NCBI RefSeq assembly: GCF_013128195.2
Contig: NZ_CP053452.2
Span: 2,976,001-3,040,000 of the forward strand
Origin: Frigoriglobus tundricola
GTDB lineage: Bacteria; Planctomycetota; Planctomycetia; Gemmatales; Gemmataceae
DNA: 64,000 bases
Direction of reading: 5' to 3'
Shown here: positions 45,543 through 54,841 of the stretch, in pieces
Layout of the letters: every line of letters starts with the position of its first letter
Position numbering within the stretch: the first letter of the stretch is position 1
The notes under the pieces: generated by a model
Database searches by the model: none
Told to the model about the DNA's origin: nothing
Seen by the model: only the letters and a program-made list of their open reading frames with translations
Made by a program: the position numbers and the translations under genes

Positions 45543-47099
45543 ATGGACTCCGACGCCCCGCTGCCGACCGACGTGCTGACCCTCCAAGGGATGGTGCGTG
45601 CCCTCCAGGCCGAAAACGCCGACCTCCGCACGCAGCTCCAACGCCAGGCCGAGCAGTTCCAACGGACCATCGACGACCTGCGTGCCGAGGTCGCGGCCTT
45701 GAAGGCGAAGTTGGACCGGGCCACGACGCACCGGTTCGGCCGGCGGTCCGAACGCACACCGAAGCCACCGAAGGTCCCCGGCGACGGACCCGCGAAGCGG
45801 CGCCACGACCACGGCCGTTCGCCACTCCCGGCGCACCTCGAACGCCGCGACACGGTCCTCGATCTGACCCCCGACGAGCGCCGCTGCTCGGGCTGTGGTG
45901 GCGACCGCGTGTGCATCGGCCAGACCCAGACCGAGCAACTCGATTGCGACCCGACCCCGTACTTCGTGCGGCGCACGATCCGCAAGACGTACGCGTGCCA
46001 ACAGTGCCCCCCGACGGTCCGGGCCGAGGACCGGATCCGGACCGCCACGCCGAGTACCGTCGGACCGATCGACAAGGGACTGTGTGGTCCGGGCTTGTTG
46101 GCCGAGGTTCTCGTCGGGAAGTTCCTCGACCACCTGCCGCTGCACCGCCAAGTCGCCCGGATCGGGCGCGCGGGGGTGACGGTGTCCGAGAGTACCTTGG
46201 GCGATTGGGTGAAACAGTCCGCGGTGTTACTGACGTCGCTGTACCAGTTGATGCTCGAGCGGGTGCGCACGTGTCCGGTCCTCTGGTCCGATGACACCCG
46301 CTCGCGGTTCGCCCAGCCCGGTGAGCGAACGATGCCGCACGGCCACTTCTGGGTGGGGATCGGAGATCCGACGGCCCCGTACACGGCGTTCCACTTCACG
46401 ACCGGTTACGACGCCGCGAGCGGACCGGACCAGTTCTTAGGCGGCTTCCGGGGCCACGTGCATGCCGATTGCCTCGCACAGTACAACGGCCTGTTCGCCG
46501 CCGGAGCCAAGCACGTCGCCTGTTGGTCCCACGCGCGCCGCAAGTTCCTCGGCGCCGGGGACCCCGGGGCCAAGGCGGTCGAACGCATCAACCGGTTGTA
46601 CCACATCGAGCACACGCTTCCGGCGCCGGACTCACCGGAGCACATCGTCGCCCGTCGCGCGACGCGGCAAGCAAGGGCGCTCCCGATCCTGAACGACCTG
46701 AAGGCGTGGCTCGACGCGGCACTCGGGACGGCGTTGCCCAAGTCGGCCCTGGGGGCCGCGATCCGGTACGTGGCGAATCACTGGGCCGCGTTCGTCCGGT
46801 ACACCGAGGACGGGCGACTCTCGATCGATAATAACCTGAGCGAGCGAACGCTCCGGCTGATCGCCGTGGGTCGGAGCAATTGGAAGTTCGTGGGCAGTGC
46901 GAAGGCCGGTGCGCACGCCGCGGTTCACTTCTCGGTGGTGGGCACGTGTCGGCACTTGGGTCTCGATGCGACGGCATACCTGCGTGAGGTTCTTCCGGCC
47001 CTTCATGCGTTGGGCGAGAAGCCGACGGCGGACCAACTCGCACCTCTTCTGCCCGACGTGTGGGCGAAGCGTCAACAATCCCGACTCCTCGTCGCGTAA
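45543..47099 (+). CDS. tnpC: IS66-family transposase TnpC, copy 2
   Basis: 518 residues, identical to the copy-1 protein: coiled coil, FGRRSERTPKPPK, zinc finger RRCSGCGGDRVC with YACQQCP, DDE-type core and IS66 C-terminal segment HLGLDATAYLREVLPALHAL. Ends 68 bp before the right terminus, normal for the family. Confidence 0.97.
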   Translation: MDSDAPLPTDVLTLQGMVRALQAENADLRTQLQRQAEQFQRTIDDLRAEVAALKAKLDRATTHRFGRRSERTPKPPKVPGDGPAKRRHDHGRSPLPAHLERRDTVLDLTPDERRCSGCGGDRVCIGQTQTEQLDCDPTPYFVRRTIRKTYACQQCPPTVRAEDRIRTATPSTVGPIDKGLCGPGLLAEVLVGKFLDHLPLHRQVARIGRAGVTVSESTLGDWVKQSAVLLTSLYQLMLERVRTCPVLWSDDTRSRFAQPGERTMPHGHFWVGIGDPTAPYTAFHFTTGYDAASGPDQFLGGFRGHVHADCLAQYNGLFAAGAKHVACWSHARRKFLGAGDPGAKAVERINRLYHIEHTLPAPDSPEHIVARRATRQARALPILNDLKAWLDAALGTALPKSALGAAIRYVANHWAAFVRYTEDGRLSIDNNLSERTLRLIAVGRSNWKFVGSAKAGAHAAVHFSVVGTCRHLGLDATAYLREVLPALHALGEKPTADQLAPLLPDVWAKRQQSRLLVA

Positions 47100-47167
47100 G
47101 CCCATCCCACACCGAACCCCGCCGATCCCGGCTGTCGCTCACCGACCGTCTTTGGCCGGGTGTGTAC

Positions 47168-47175
47168 CTTGAAGG
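47168..47175. repeat. 8-bp target-site duplication of IS66 copy 2, right (CTTGAAGG)
   Basis: Directly follows the terminal GTGTAC of the element and repeats 44727-44734. Confidence 0.97.
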
Positions 47176-47309
47176 CGAGTGAAAACGACATTTGCGCCCG
47201 CCACGCCCCAAGGGGCGCGGCGAGTGCAACTCACGGCTCGGAGCCAGATTGTGGCACGAGCCGTCGGTGTTATGATGACCACGGCTCGTTTCGGCCGTGG
47301 AGAACGACC

Positions 47310-47816
47310 ATGCACGATCTGGCGGCGATCACGGCCGCGATCCTTGAGGGCTACGAGCTTCCCGTGTACGGTGACCACGGAGTCGTCCACTGGGCGCGGG
47401 TACTGGAAAACGGCCTGCGCGTGGCGGAGGGGAACGGGGCCGACCCCGAAATCGTGTCGCTGTTCGCGCTGTTCCACGACTCCCGGCGGGTCAACGAGTG
47501 CGAGGACGACGGCCACGGTTTGCGCGGCGGTGAGTACGCCCGTTCGCTCCGGGGGCGACTGATTCACCTCGATGACGCGCGTTTCGAATTGCTGTTCGAG
47601 GCGTGCCGGCTCCACACCGACGGGCTCACGACCGGCGACCCGACGCTCCTGGCGTGTTGGGACGCCGATCGGTTGGATTTGGGGCGAGTGGGGATCACGC
47701 CGGCACCGCGCCGGCTGTGTACACCCACCGCCGGTGAACTGCTGAACTGGGGGCACGCACGGGCCGTGCGCCGGCACCAACCCCGAGCGGTGTTAGCCGC
47801 GTGGGGTGTGATGTAG
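47310..47816 (+). CDS. HD-superfamily-like hydrolase, small
   Basis: 168 residues. The pattern GDHGVVHWARVLENGLRVAE, with IVSLFALFHDSRRVNECEDD, gives the ordered His ... HD ... Asp arrangement of HD metal-dependent phosphohydrolases (H in VVHW, HD in LFHDSRR), and LLACWDADRLDLGRVGI supplies the last conserved aspartate. The substrate is unknown. The ATG lies just after a hairpin CCACGGC / GCCGTGG (47279-47300) whose 3' arm includes part of the GGAG ribosome-binding site, which could mask it. IS66 copy 2 sits 134 bp upstream and may have displaced its promoter. Confidence 0.7.
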   Translation: MHDLAAITAAILEGYELPVYGDHGVVHWARVLENGLRVAEGNGADPEIVSLFALFHDSRRVNECEDDGHGLRGGEYARSLRGRLIHLDDARFELLFEACRLHTDGLTTGDPTLLACWDADRLDLGRVGITPAPRRLCTPTAGELLNWGHARAVRRHQPRAVLAAWGVM

Positions 47817-47889
47817 CTCTTGCTCCATTCTCGTGGGTGCGCGGCATTCAATCCGGCCGAGCGAAATTCGGCTCGCGCACGCGGGGGTT

Positions 47890-47950
47890 CCCGGCGCAGA
47901 CATTCGGGCGGACCGAGACGGGCTCAACAGGTCCGAATGTCTGCGCCGGG
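47890..47950. terminator. Perfect 18-bp inverted repeat between convergent genes
   Basis: Arms CCCGGCGCAGACATTCGG (47890-47907) and its exact complement at 47933-47950, with a 25-base loop. It lies between the HD-type gene (stop 47816) and the ArsR-type gene (minus, stop 47998). A bidirectional terminator is the simplest role; no T-run follows on either side. Confidence 0.6.
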
Positions 47951-47997
47951 TAACGGTATTCGACTCACGCGAACTCGAAGACGCCCTTCCGTTCCGC

Positions 47998-48306
47998 TCA
48001 GACGAGTGGGATGAACACTCTCACGCCGGTCCCGTGTGCCAGTTCCAGCGCGGTGCCGGTCGCCTTCGCGCCGACCAGGTTGTACCGCATGAACCGACCG
48101 TCCCGCTCGGCGGTCACCAGCCCGGCGGCCTTCATCAGGTTGAGGTGGTGGGAAATGTTCACGATCTCTACACGGCACATCTTCGCCAGCTCGGTGACCG
48201 TCTTTTCGCCAGTAGCGAGAATGCGGAGGACCATCAGGCGCGTCGGCTCACCGATCGCTGCGATCCAGGCGGCCTGATTCTTCGTGTCGTCGGCAACTTT
48301 TGGCAT
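47998..48306 (-). CDS. ArsR-family winged-helix transcriptional regulator
   Basis: 102 residues. IAAIGEPTRLMVLRILATGE, with KTVTELAKMCRVEIVNISHH, is the ArsR helix-turn-helix (recognition helix NISHHLNLMKAAGLV), followed by the wing VTAERDGRFMRYNLVGAKAT. Only one cysteine is in the usual metal-site position (KMCRVEI), and no paired CxC is seen, so metal sensing is doubtful. It probably represses its own promoter; AT-rich sequence at 48360-48385, upstream of the ATG, is a likely operator region. No target gene is obviously coupled. Confidence 0.88.
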   Translation of the reverse strand: MPKVADDTKNQAAWIAAIGEPTRLMVLRILATGEKTVTELAKMCRVEIVNISHHLNLMKAAGLVTAERDGRFMRYNLVGAKATGTALELAHGTGVRVFIPLV

Positions 48307-48401
48307 CGGATTCCGCTGAAAGGAAGGAATGTGAGGCGGGCGGCGGTCGGAGAGATAGACCTCACATTATGATATTCACACCGGGGTAGCGTGTCGATCC
48401 A

Positions 48402-48620
48402 TTATTCGACCGGCAGGTGTCCTTCGTCCCAGAGCTGACGCACCTGCTCGACCGACGCATGAGGGATACCGTTGGCCCGCACCTCCTCTGTCACCTGTTC
48501 GAGGGTGGCCTCCGGTCCCAGTCGCGCGCGTGCCTCCAGAACCAGCCGGGGGAGCCCCGGACCGTGGTTGTCCGGCGTTACCGGAATTGCCGGCGGCGGC
48601 GTAGTGGTGTTGGCGTTCAT
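48402..48620 (-). CDS. Small hypothetical protein (72 aa)
   Basis: From the ATG at 48620 (AAAGGA eight bases upstream) the product begins MNANTTTPPPAIPVTPDNHG and continues PRLVLEARARLGPEATLEQV, TEEVRANGIPHASVEQVRQL and WDEGHLPVE. The C-terminal part looks like a compact helical domain. No family is recognised and no signal sequence is seen. It is upstream of the ArsR-type gene on the same strand. Confidence 0.6.
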   Translation of the reverse strand: MNANTTTPPPAIPVTPDNHGPGLPRLVLEARARLGPEATLEQVTEEVRANGIPHASVEQVRQLWDEGHLPVE

Positions 48621-48812
48621 GATGGCGTCCTTTCTTTTGTGTTCTCGATCGGACCATTTCGGAAGAAATGCCACGAGAAACGAAAGCGGCGGGGTGTACC
48701 GCGGTGGGCCGTCGCCCAATCAACCCGCAGCGGCCACCCCGCCGGAAGAAGAAATATGCAATCAGCGTGCCGTGTTCGTGCGTCCGACCGGCGGCCCCCA
48801 CAGTTGGCCGCG

Positions 48813-50093
48813 TCACACCGCGGGCAGTTCGAACCCTTTTCGGTACGCGCGGCCGAGGAGCGCGTTTGCGGCCGGGTCGTCCGTTGTCTCGGTCTTCGCG
48901 TCGAACTTCAGCGTCTTGCCGGTGCGGTACGCGATGTTACCCAGGTGGCACAACCGCGTACTGGTGTGACCGATCTCGATTTCGGCGCTCGGCTTCTCGG
49001 TCCCGCGCACGGCCGCAACGAAGTTGCTCACGTGCGCGGTGACCATGTCGCCCTTCGGTTTCTCGGCCGCGCCGTCCCCGCCCCGGATCTGCCACGCGTC
49101 GTTGGTGAACAGCATCGTTCCCTTGTCGCCGTGGACCGAGACGCCGAACGACTGGCCCTCCGGCCCCTGCCCCTTCTGCTCCCAGACGCGGTGTTCCCAA
49201 ACGAGGGTGCATCCCGCCGCACCGCCCGGACCGGTCGGGAAGTCGAACGTCGCGATCTGCGTATCGGGCGTCTGCTGGTCGTCGTCGTAGTAGTACTTGC
49301 CGCCGGAACAACTGATCTTGGTGGGGGCATCGACGCCGAGGATGTTGCGGGCCGCGTCGAGCCCGTGGATGCCGTTGTTGCCGATTTCGCCCGTGCCCAG
49401 GTCCCAGAACCAGTGCCAGTTGTAATGGAAGCGGTTCTTCGTGAACGCGCCGTCCGCCGGTCCGAGCCACAGCGAGTAATCGACGCCCTTCGGGGGCGCC
49501 TCGGGCTTCGTGTACCCGATGTTGGGGCGCCCGCCGGCGATCCACGCCCGCGCGAACGCGACCCTTCCGAGCTTGCCGCTCTGTACGTACTCGCGGGCCG
49601 CCGCGACGCTCGTCGAACTGCGCCGCTGCGTCCCGGCCTGGATCACGACCCTGTACTTCCGCGCCGCGGCCACCATCCGCCGGCCCTCGATCAGGTTGTG
49701 CGACACGGGCTTTTCGACGTAGACGTGCTTGCCGCGTTCGGCGGCCCAGAGCGTCGCGAGCGCGTGCCAGTGGTCCGGCGCGGACACCACGATTGCGGTC
49801 ACGGTTTTGTCGTCGAGCACCTTGCGGACGTCGGTCTCGATCTTCGGCGGCGAGTCGAGGGCCTTCAGCACGTCCAGGGTCGGCTTCACCACCGCCGGGT
49901 CGGGATCGACGAGGTGGGTGAGTTCGACCCCGGGCACCCCGGCGAACAGCGGGGCGAGCTGCTTGCCGCGCACCCGCAGGCCCATGACCGCGACGCGAAC
50001 CTTCTCGTTCGGCTTGTCGGCGGCACGGGTGTAGGACGCGGCGGACAGGGTGAGGGCCGATGTGGCGAGGAACTCGCGGCGGGTCGTGAGCAC
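48813..50093 (-). CDS. Gfo/Idh/MocA-family oxidoreductase with Tat-type leader
   Basis: 426 residues. MLTTRREFLATSALTLSAAS has the twin-arginine pattern TTRREFL and is typical of planctomycete Gfo/Idh proteins. The dinucleotide-binding domain is VRVAVMGLRVRGKQLAPLFA, slightly off the usual GxGxxG; EKPVSHNLIEGRRMVAAARK carries the conserved EKP lysine, and GEIGNNGIHGLDAARNILGV contains the catalytic histidine region. The family oxidises or isomerises sugars using tightly bound NAD(P). It is divergent from a GH32 gene, which suggests a shared role in sugar use. Confidence 0.92.
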   Translation of the reverse strand: MLTTRREFLATSALTLSAASYTRAADKPNEKVRVAVMGLRVRGKQLAPLFAGVPGVELTHLVDPDPAVVKPTLDVLKALDSPPKIETDVRKVLDDKTVTAIVVSAPDHWHALATLWAAERGKHVYVEKPVSHNLIEGRRMVAAARKYRVVIQAGTQRRSSTSVAAAREYVQSGKLGRVAFARAWIAGGRPNIGYTKPEAPPKGVDYSLWLGPADGAFTKNRFHYNWHWFWDLGTGEIGNNGIHGLDAARNILGVDAPTKISCSGGKYYYDDDQQTPDTQIATFDFPTGPGGAAGCTLVWEHRVWEQKGQGPEGQSFGVSVHGDKGTMLFTNDAWQIRGGDGAAEKPKGDMVTAHVSNFVAAVRGTEKPSAEIEIGHTSTRLCHLGNIAYRTGKTLKFDAKTETTDDPAANALLGRAYRKGFELPAV

Positions 50094-50172
50094 GGCAGCG
50101 CTCCAGAAGGGACACGGGACGCCGACTATGGTATCCTGGGCGAATGGTGTGCAATAGCCACAAGGAAAAACA

Positions 50173-50315
50173 GAAGAGGATTAACCACGGAGCCACAGAG
50201 GGCACAGGGATAAGACAAAAAGCGAGAGAAAAATTTGACTGTCTTTCTCTGTATTGGCTTTTCTCTGTATTGGCTTTTCTCTGTGCCCTCTGTGACTCTG
50301 TGGTTAATCCTCTTC
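50173..50315. repeat. 35-bp inverted repeat with internal tandem repeats, in a divergent promoter region
   Basis: Arms 50173-50207 and 50281-50315 are complementary at 33 of 35 positions (core GAGGATTAACCAC). The 73-base loop carries two tandem copies of TTTCTCTGTATTGGC plus a partial third (50240-50285). The element fills most of the gap between the divergent Gfo/Idh and GH32 genes, so it is not a terminator there. It ends 19 bases before the GH32 ATG. Confidence 0.85.
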
Positions 50316-50334
50316 CCTTTTTGGACCCTCTCCA

Positions 50335-52446
50335 ATGATCCGCTGTGCCGCTCTCTTGTTCCTCCTCGTCAGCTCCCCGCTCGCGGCGGCCGATCGCGCC
50401 GATCTCCCCGTCGCGGACTTCGAGGGGGACACTTACGGCGACGGGTGGAAGACCACCGGCACGGCGTTCGGCAAGGGGCCGGCGCGCGGCACGCTCCCGA
50501 ACCAGATGCCCGTGAGCGGCCATCTCGGTAAGGGGCTGGTGAACAGCTACCTCGGCGGGGACACCGCCACCGGCACGCTCACGTCACCGGAGATCCGAAT
50601 CGAGCGCAAGTACATCAACTTTCTCATTGGCGGCGGCAAGCACCCGGGCAAGACGTGCATCAACTTGCTCGTCGGCGGCAAAATCGTGCGCACCGCGACC
50701 GGCCCGAACGACACGGCCGGCGGGAGCGAACACCTCGACTGGCACACCTGGGACGTCGCCGAGTTCGAGGGCAAAGCGGCAGTGATCGTGATCGTGGACG
50801 ACGAGAAAGGCGGGTGGGGGCACATCAACGTCGATCAGATCGTCCAGAGCGACGCGAAGAAGCGGGCCGAGGTGCTGGCCCACACGTTCGACATCGAGAA
50901 GCCGTACCTGCACCTGCCGGTGAAGACCGGCGCACCGGTGCGGCGCGTCAAGTTCGTCGTGGGGAAGGAGACCGTCCGCGAGTTCGACATCGAACTCGCG
51001 CCGGGCGCCCCGGACTTCTGGGCTACCGCCGACGTGTCCGCTTTCAAGGGGAAAAAGCTCACGGTCGAGGCGCTGCTGCCCGCCGACGCGAGGCTCGCGG
51101 GCCTGATCGTGCCGGCCGATACCTGGGCGAACGCGGACAAGGTTTATCAGGAGAAGCACCGGCCGCTGTTCCACTTCACGAGCCGCGTGGGGTGGCTGAA
51201 CGACCCGAACGGCCTCGTGTACGCGAACGGCGAGTGGCACCTGTTCTACCAGCACAACCCGTTCGGCCGCGAGTGGGGGAACATGCACTGGGGCCACGCC
51301 ACCAGCGGGGACCTGTTCCGGTGGAAGGAACACGGCGTCGCGCTCTACCCCAAGAAGTACGGCGACTGGGCCTTTTCCGGCTCGGCGGTGGCGGACAAGG
51401 AGAACACCTCCGGTTGGGGTACGAAGGAGAAGCCGCCGCTCGTCCTGGCCTACACCAGCACCGACCGCGGGGAGTGCATCGCGTACAGCGTGGACAACGG
51501 CCGCACCTGGAAAGAGTACGACAAGAACCCGGTCGTGAAGCACGCCGGCCGCGACCCGAAGCTGATCTGGCACGAGAAGGCGAAGCACTGGGTGATGGCG
51601 GTGTACGACGAGTTGGGGGGCAAGCAGTGGATCGCGTTCCACACGTCGCCGGACCTGAAGGAATGGAAATTCGCCAGTCGCATCGAGGGGTTCTACGAGT
51701 GCCCGGATCTGTTCGCGCTTCCAGTGGATGAAAACCCGGAGAAAATCAAATGGGTGCTCTACGCCGCGGACGGCAAGTACCTTCTGGGCGACTTCGACGG
51801 CACGGAGTTCAAGCCCGACTTCAAAGAGAAGAAGCAACTGTGGCACGGGCGGTTTTACGCGGCGCAGTCGTTCGATAACGCGCCCGCGGGCGCGGGAGGG
51901 CTCCAACGCCGCGTCCAGATCGGCTGGGCGCAGGGCGTCACGTTCCCGGGGACGCCGTTCAACCAACAAATGGCCGTGCCGGTCGAACTCCGGTTGGTGA
52001 GCGCCCCGGACGGAGCTTGCATGACCGGGACGCCCGTGAGGGAACTCGAGTCGCTCCGAGACAAAAAGGAGCCGCTCGTGCAGCTCAAGGGACTGGACAC
52101 GAACACCCCTTCCGTTCTTGCTGAGAACCTCGATGCGTTTGAAATGGTATGTACCGTCGGTACAGAAAGCCCGTTTGTGCTCAACCTTCGAGGGACGAAG
52201 CTCACCTACGACCCGACCAAGAAAACGTTGAGCTGCAACGGTGTGACCGCCCGGGTCGATTCACGAGCCGGGAGTGTGCCCCTGCAGGTGCTTGTCGACC
52301 GCGGCTCCGTCGAGGTGTTTGCCAACGGCGGGCGCGTCGCGATGTCCGTTGCCGCGATCCCCGCCGAGAACAACCGCAAGGTCGAATTCAGTGGGCACCT
52401 GAGCAGTGGATCTGTCTGGCGTCTCAAGTCCGCGTGGGAGAAGTGA
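50335..52446 (+). CDS. Exported GH32 glycoside hydrolase (levanase/fructan hydrolase type)
   Basis: 703 residues with a signal peptide (CAALLFLLVSSPLAAADRA). The N-terminal ~260 residues are an accessory beta-sandwich; the GH32 five-blade propeller begins at residue about 275 with GWLNDPNGLVYANGEWHLFY (nucleophile Asp in WLNDPNG). HAGRDPKLIWHEKAKHWVMA is the RDP transition-state motif and IEGFYECPDLFALPVD carries the acid/base Glu in the EC motif. A C-terminal beta-sandwich ends with VLVDRGSVEVFANGGRVAMS, the conserved GH32C box. It hydrolyses terminal or internal fructosyl bonds in sucrose, levan or inulin, outside the cytoplasm. Confidence 0.94.
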   Translation: MIRCAALLFLLVSSPLAAADRADLPVADFEGDTYGDGWKTTGTAFGKGPARGTLPNQMPVSGHLGKGLVNSYLGGDTATGTLTSPEIRIERKYINFLIGGGKHPGKTCINLLVGGKIVRTATGPNDTAGGSEHLDWHTWDVAEFEGKAAVIVIVDDEKGGWGHINVDQIVQSDAKKRAEVLAHTFDIEKPYLHLPVKTGAPVRRVKFVVGKETVREFDIELAPGAPDFWATADVSAFKGKKLTVEALLPADARLAGLIVPADTWANADKVYQEKHRPLFHFTSRVGWLNDPNGLVYANGEWHLFYQHNPFGREWGNMHWGHATSGDLFRWKEHGVALYPKKYGDWAFSGSAVADKENTSGWGTKEKPPLVLAYTSTDRGECIAYSVDNGRTWKEYDKNPVVKHAGRDPKLIWHEKAKHWVMAVYDELGGKQWIAFHTSPDLKEWKFASRIEGFYECPDLFALPVDENPEKIKWVLYAADGKYLLGDFDGTEFKPDFKEKKQLWHGRFYAAQSFDNAPAGAGGLQRRVQIGWAQGVTFPGTPFNQQMAVPVELRLVSAPDGACMTGTPVRELESLRDKKEPLVQLKGLDTNTPSVLAENLDAFEMVCTVGTESPFVLNLRGTKLTYDPTKKTLSCNGVTARVDSRAGSVPLQVLVDRGSVEVFANGGRVAMSVAAIPAENNRKVEFSGHLSSGSVWRLKSAWEK

Positions 52447-52449
52447 GCC

Positions 52450-53385
52450 GTGCCCATTGTCGTCGCCTGTCCCGGTTGCCCGACGAAGCTCAGCGTGCCG
52501 GAGGCGGCCGCGGGGAGGCCGATCCGGTGCCCGAAGTGCGGCGCGGTTGCAACGGCGCCGGCTCTCATCCCGGCCGAGGAAGTCCCGGTCGTGGACGCGG
52601 CCGTCGTGTCACCCGCGCCGAAGCCGAAGCGGGTGCTGGCCGACGCGGATGAAAGCGATGTTCGACCGCGCGACGATGGCGACGAGGAGCGCCCACGGAA
52701 GAAGACGCGCCCCCGCTACGCCGCCGATGACGAACACGATCGCCCCAGACGGACCCGCCGCAAAAGCGGAGGTGGGGCCGCCGTCGCCGCCACGATTGGC
52801 GGGCTCGTGCTCGTCGCCGTGATTGGGGCGGGCGCCTATCTCCTCGCGGGTAAGAAAGCGGGTGAGGCCGACGCGGCCGGTTCCCCCTTCGTGAAGAAGG
52901 CGCCGGTCCCGGCCGGGTGGCACCTGCACACCTTCCCCGAGGACGGCTTACGGGCCTACTTCCCAGCGAAGCCCGCTGTTGCGACGCAGCGCCCCGGGGG
53001 AAAGGCCTACGGAGTCGGGTGGTCCGTGAGCGATATTGTTCTCGTCGACGTCCGCGACGCCGAAATCATCACCACATGTTACTCGGGACTCGGGAGCGGC
53101 GTTGAAACCCACGTGGCCGTGATTCGGTACCGCGGCCGGGTGCCGGTGGGGGTCCGCGGGGAGATACGAACTCAACTAACCGTCGAGCCGAACCGCACCA
53201 GTACGCGAACCGTAAAGTGGCTCGGGAACGACGCGTTGGAGCAAACGAACCTCCTCGGGTCGGTGCAGCGGGTGGGGTACACCGACCGGCTGGTGGTCTT
53301 CGCCAGCGTGAGCGGCGGGGGTTCCGGCCGCGTCAGACCGGAGGAGGAGGCCGGCTTCTTCGACAACTTCGAACTGACGCGGTGA
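52450..53385 (+). CDS. Zinc-ribbon, single-pass membrane protein, unknown function
   Basis: 311 residues from a GTG three bases after the GH32 stop, so probably co-transcribed. The first 40 residues form a zinc ribbon (VVACPGCPTKLSVPEAAAGR, then PIRCPKCGAVA: CxxC...CxxC). A long charged linker with RPRKKTRPRYAADDEHDRPR follows, then one membrane helix (AATIGGLVLVAVIGAGAYLL) and an external domain with a mixed beta pattern (AGWHLHTFPEDGLRAYFPAK). This ribbon-linker-TM-domain layout is common in planctomycetes; role unknown. Confidence 0.82.
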   Translation: MPIVVACPGCPTKLSVPEAAAGRPIRCPKCGAVATAPALIPAEEVPVVDAAVVSPAPKPKRVLADADESDVRPRDDGDEERPRKKTRPRYAADDEHDRPRRTRRKSGGGAAVAATIGGLVLVAVIGAGAYLLAGKKAGEADAAGSPFVKKAPVPAGWHLHTFPEDGLRAYFPAKPAVATQRPGGKAYGVGWSVSDIVLVDVRDAEIITTCYSGLGSGVETHVAVIRYRGRVPVGVRGEIRTQLTVEPNRTSTRTVKWLGNDALEQTNLLGSVQRVGYTDRLVVFASVSGGGSGRVRPEEEAGFFDNFELTR

Positions 53386-53462
53386 CCGCCCCGGTGTAAG
53401 CCGCGGCCCGCGATCGCAGTATCTTTTTCGACACGCCCTCCTCATTCCCACGTCAAACTCTC

Positions 53463-54824
53463 ATGATCCGCACAGCCGCGCTCGCTGGCCTCGCAACCGC
53501 GTTCCTCGCACCGTTCGCTGGGGCCGACGACTGGCCGCAGTGGATGGGGCCGAACCGCGACGGCGTGTGGGCCGAAACCGGGATCGTCCGGACGCTGCCG
53601 AAGGCCGGCCCCAAGCGGCTGTGGCGGGTGCCCGTCGCGCCCGGGTACTCCGGCCCCGCCGTCGCGGACGGCCGGGTGTACCTCACCGATCGTCGGCTCG
53701 CGCCGGACGCGAAAAACCCCGAAGACCCGTTCGACACCAAGCAGAAGGTTCACAGCACCGAGCGCGTGCTGTGCCTGAGCGCCGCCACCGGCGAGAAGGT
53801 GTGGGAGCACGAGTACGACTGCGCGTACCAGATCAGCTACCCGGCCGGACCGCGATGCACGCCCGCGGTCCGCGACGGGAAGGTGTACGCCCTCGGTGCG
53901 ATGGGCGACCTGCACTGTCTGGATGCGAAGAGCGGCAAAGTGCTCTGGTCGAAGAACTTCCCCAGGGACTACAGCGCGAAGGTCCCGACGTGGGGCTTCT
54001 GCGGGCACCCGCTCGTGTACAAGAACCTCGTCATTTGTACCGTCGGCGGCGAGGACGCGGCGGCCGTCGCGTTCGACAAGGACACGGGGGCCGAGAAGTG
54101 GAAGGCGCTGAACGCGCGCGACCTCGGCTACGCGCCGCCCACCCTCATCCGCGCGGGCGGCGTGGACCAGCTCGTCGTCTGGCACGGCCAGGCGATCAAC
54201 GGGCTGGACCCGCTCACCGGAAAGGTCCACTGGTCGGTCGGGCTGGAGCCGCTGTTCGGCATGTCGATCATGGCCCCGCGCCAGGCCGGCGACCGGCTGT
54301 TCGCGGCCGGCATCGGCGGCGCCGGGGTGGCCCTCAAGCTCGACCGCACCAGGCCCGCGGTCTCGGTGGTCTGGCAGGAGACCGCCGATAAGAACGTGGC
54401 ACACGGCAAGCCCCGCGGCCTGTACCCGGTGAACATGACGCCGTTCGTCGAGGGCGGCACGATCTACGGGGTCGATCAGCCGGGCATGTTACGGGCGGTC
54501 GATCTGGAGACGGGTAAACGGCTGTGGTTCACGCACCAGCCGGTGATCGGCCACGTCGAGCCGGAGGACTTCAAGGGGGCCGGGTCCGGGACCGCCTTCG
54601 TGGTCAAGAACGGCGACCGGTACTTCCTGTTCGCGGAGACGGGCGAGCTGATCATCGCGAAGTTGTCGCCGAAGGAGTACGAAGAGGTGAGCCGGGCGAA
54701 ACTGATCGAGCCGACCGGGGCGGCGTTCGGCCGCAAGGTGGTCTGGAGCCACCCGGCGTTCGCCGACCGCTGCATCTTCGTTCGCAACGATAAGGAACTC
54801 GCCTGCTTCTTGCTCGCGGAGTGA
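53463..54824 (+). CDS. Exported PQQ-like beta-propeller protein
   Basis: 453 residues with a signal peptide (MIRTAALAGLATAFLAPFAG). The mature start DDWPQWMGPNRDGVWAETGI is the usual opening of planctomycete PQQ/BamB-like propellers. Blades are marked by VADGRVYLTDRR, LSAATGEKVWEHEYDCAY, LDAKSGKVLWSKNF, FDKDTGAEKWKALN, LDPLTGKVHWSVGL and VDLETGKRLWFTHQ. It has no catalytic residues of quinoprotein dehydrogenases. A related gene begins at 63844. Confidence 0.87.
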   Translation: MIRTAALAGLATAFLAPFAGADDWPQWMGPNRDGVWAETGIVRTLPKAGPKRLWRVPVAPGYSGPAVADGRVYLTDRRLAPDAKNPEDPFDTKQKVHSTERVLCLSAATGEKVWEHEYDCAYQISYPAGPRCTPAVRDGKVYALGAMGDLHCLDAKSGKVLWSKNFPRDYSAKVPTWGFCGHPLVYKNLVICTVGGEDAAAVAFDKDTGAEKWKALNARDLGYAPPTLIRAGGVDQLVVWHGQAINGLDPLTGKVHWSVGLEPLFGMSIMAPRQAGDRLFAAGIGGAGVALKLDRTRPAVSVVWQETADKNVAHGKPRGLYPVNMTPFVEGGTIYGVDQPGMLRAVDLETGKRLWFTHQPVIGHVEPEDFKGAGSGTAFVVKNGDRYFLFAETGELIIAKLSPKEYEEVSRAKLIEPTGAAFGRKVVWSHPAFADRCIFVRNDKELACFLLAE

Positions 54825-54841
54825 CGCGCGCCTTCGGGTGG

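Larger units (their letters stand above)
44735..47167 (+). mobile_element. Complete 2,433-bp IS66-family element, copy 2 (plus orientation)
   Basis: Ends GTACACGACCGGCGAACGGC (left) and, inverted at the right, GTACACACCCGGCCAAAGAC; 8-bp duplication CTTGAAGG on both sides. All three genes are intact and overlap or nearly abut in the usual order tnpA-tnpB-tnpC. Length and encoded proteins are identical to the copy at 7404-9836, which argues for recent transposition. It landed in the gap between the metalloprotease and the HD-type gene. Confidence 0.97.

Noticed and set aside
50240-50285. Tandem TTTCTCTGTATTGGC repeats considered as a CRISPR-like array
   Set aside because: Two and a half directly abutting units with no spacers, inside the loop of an inverted repeat.
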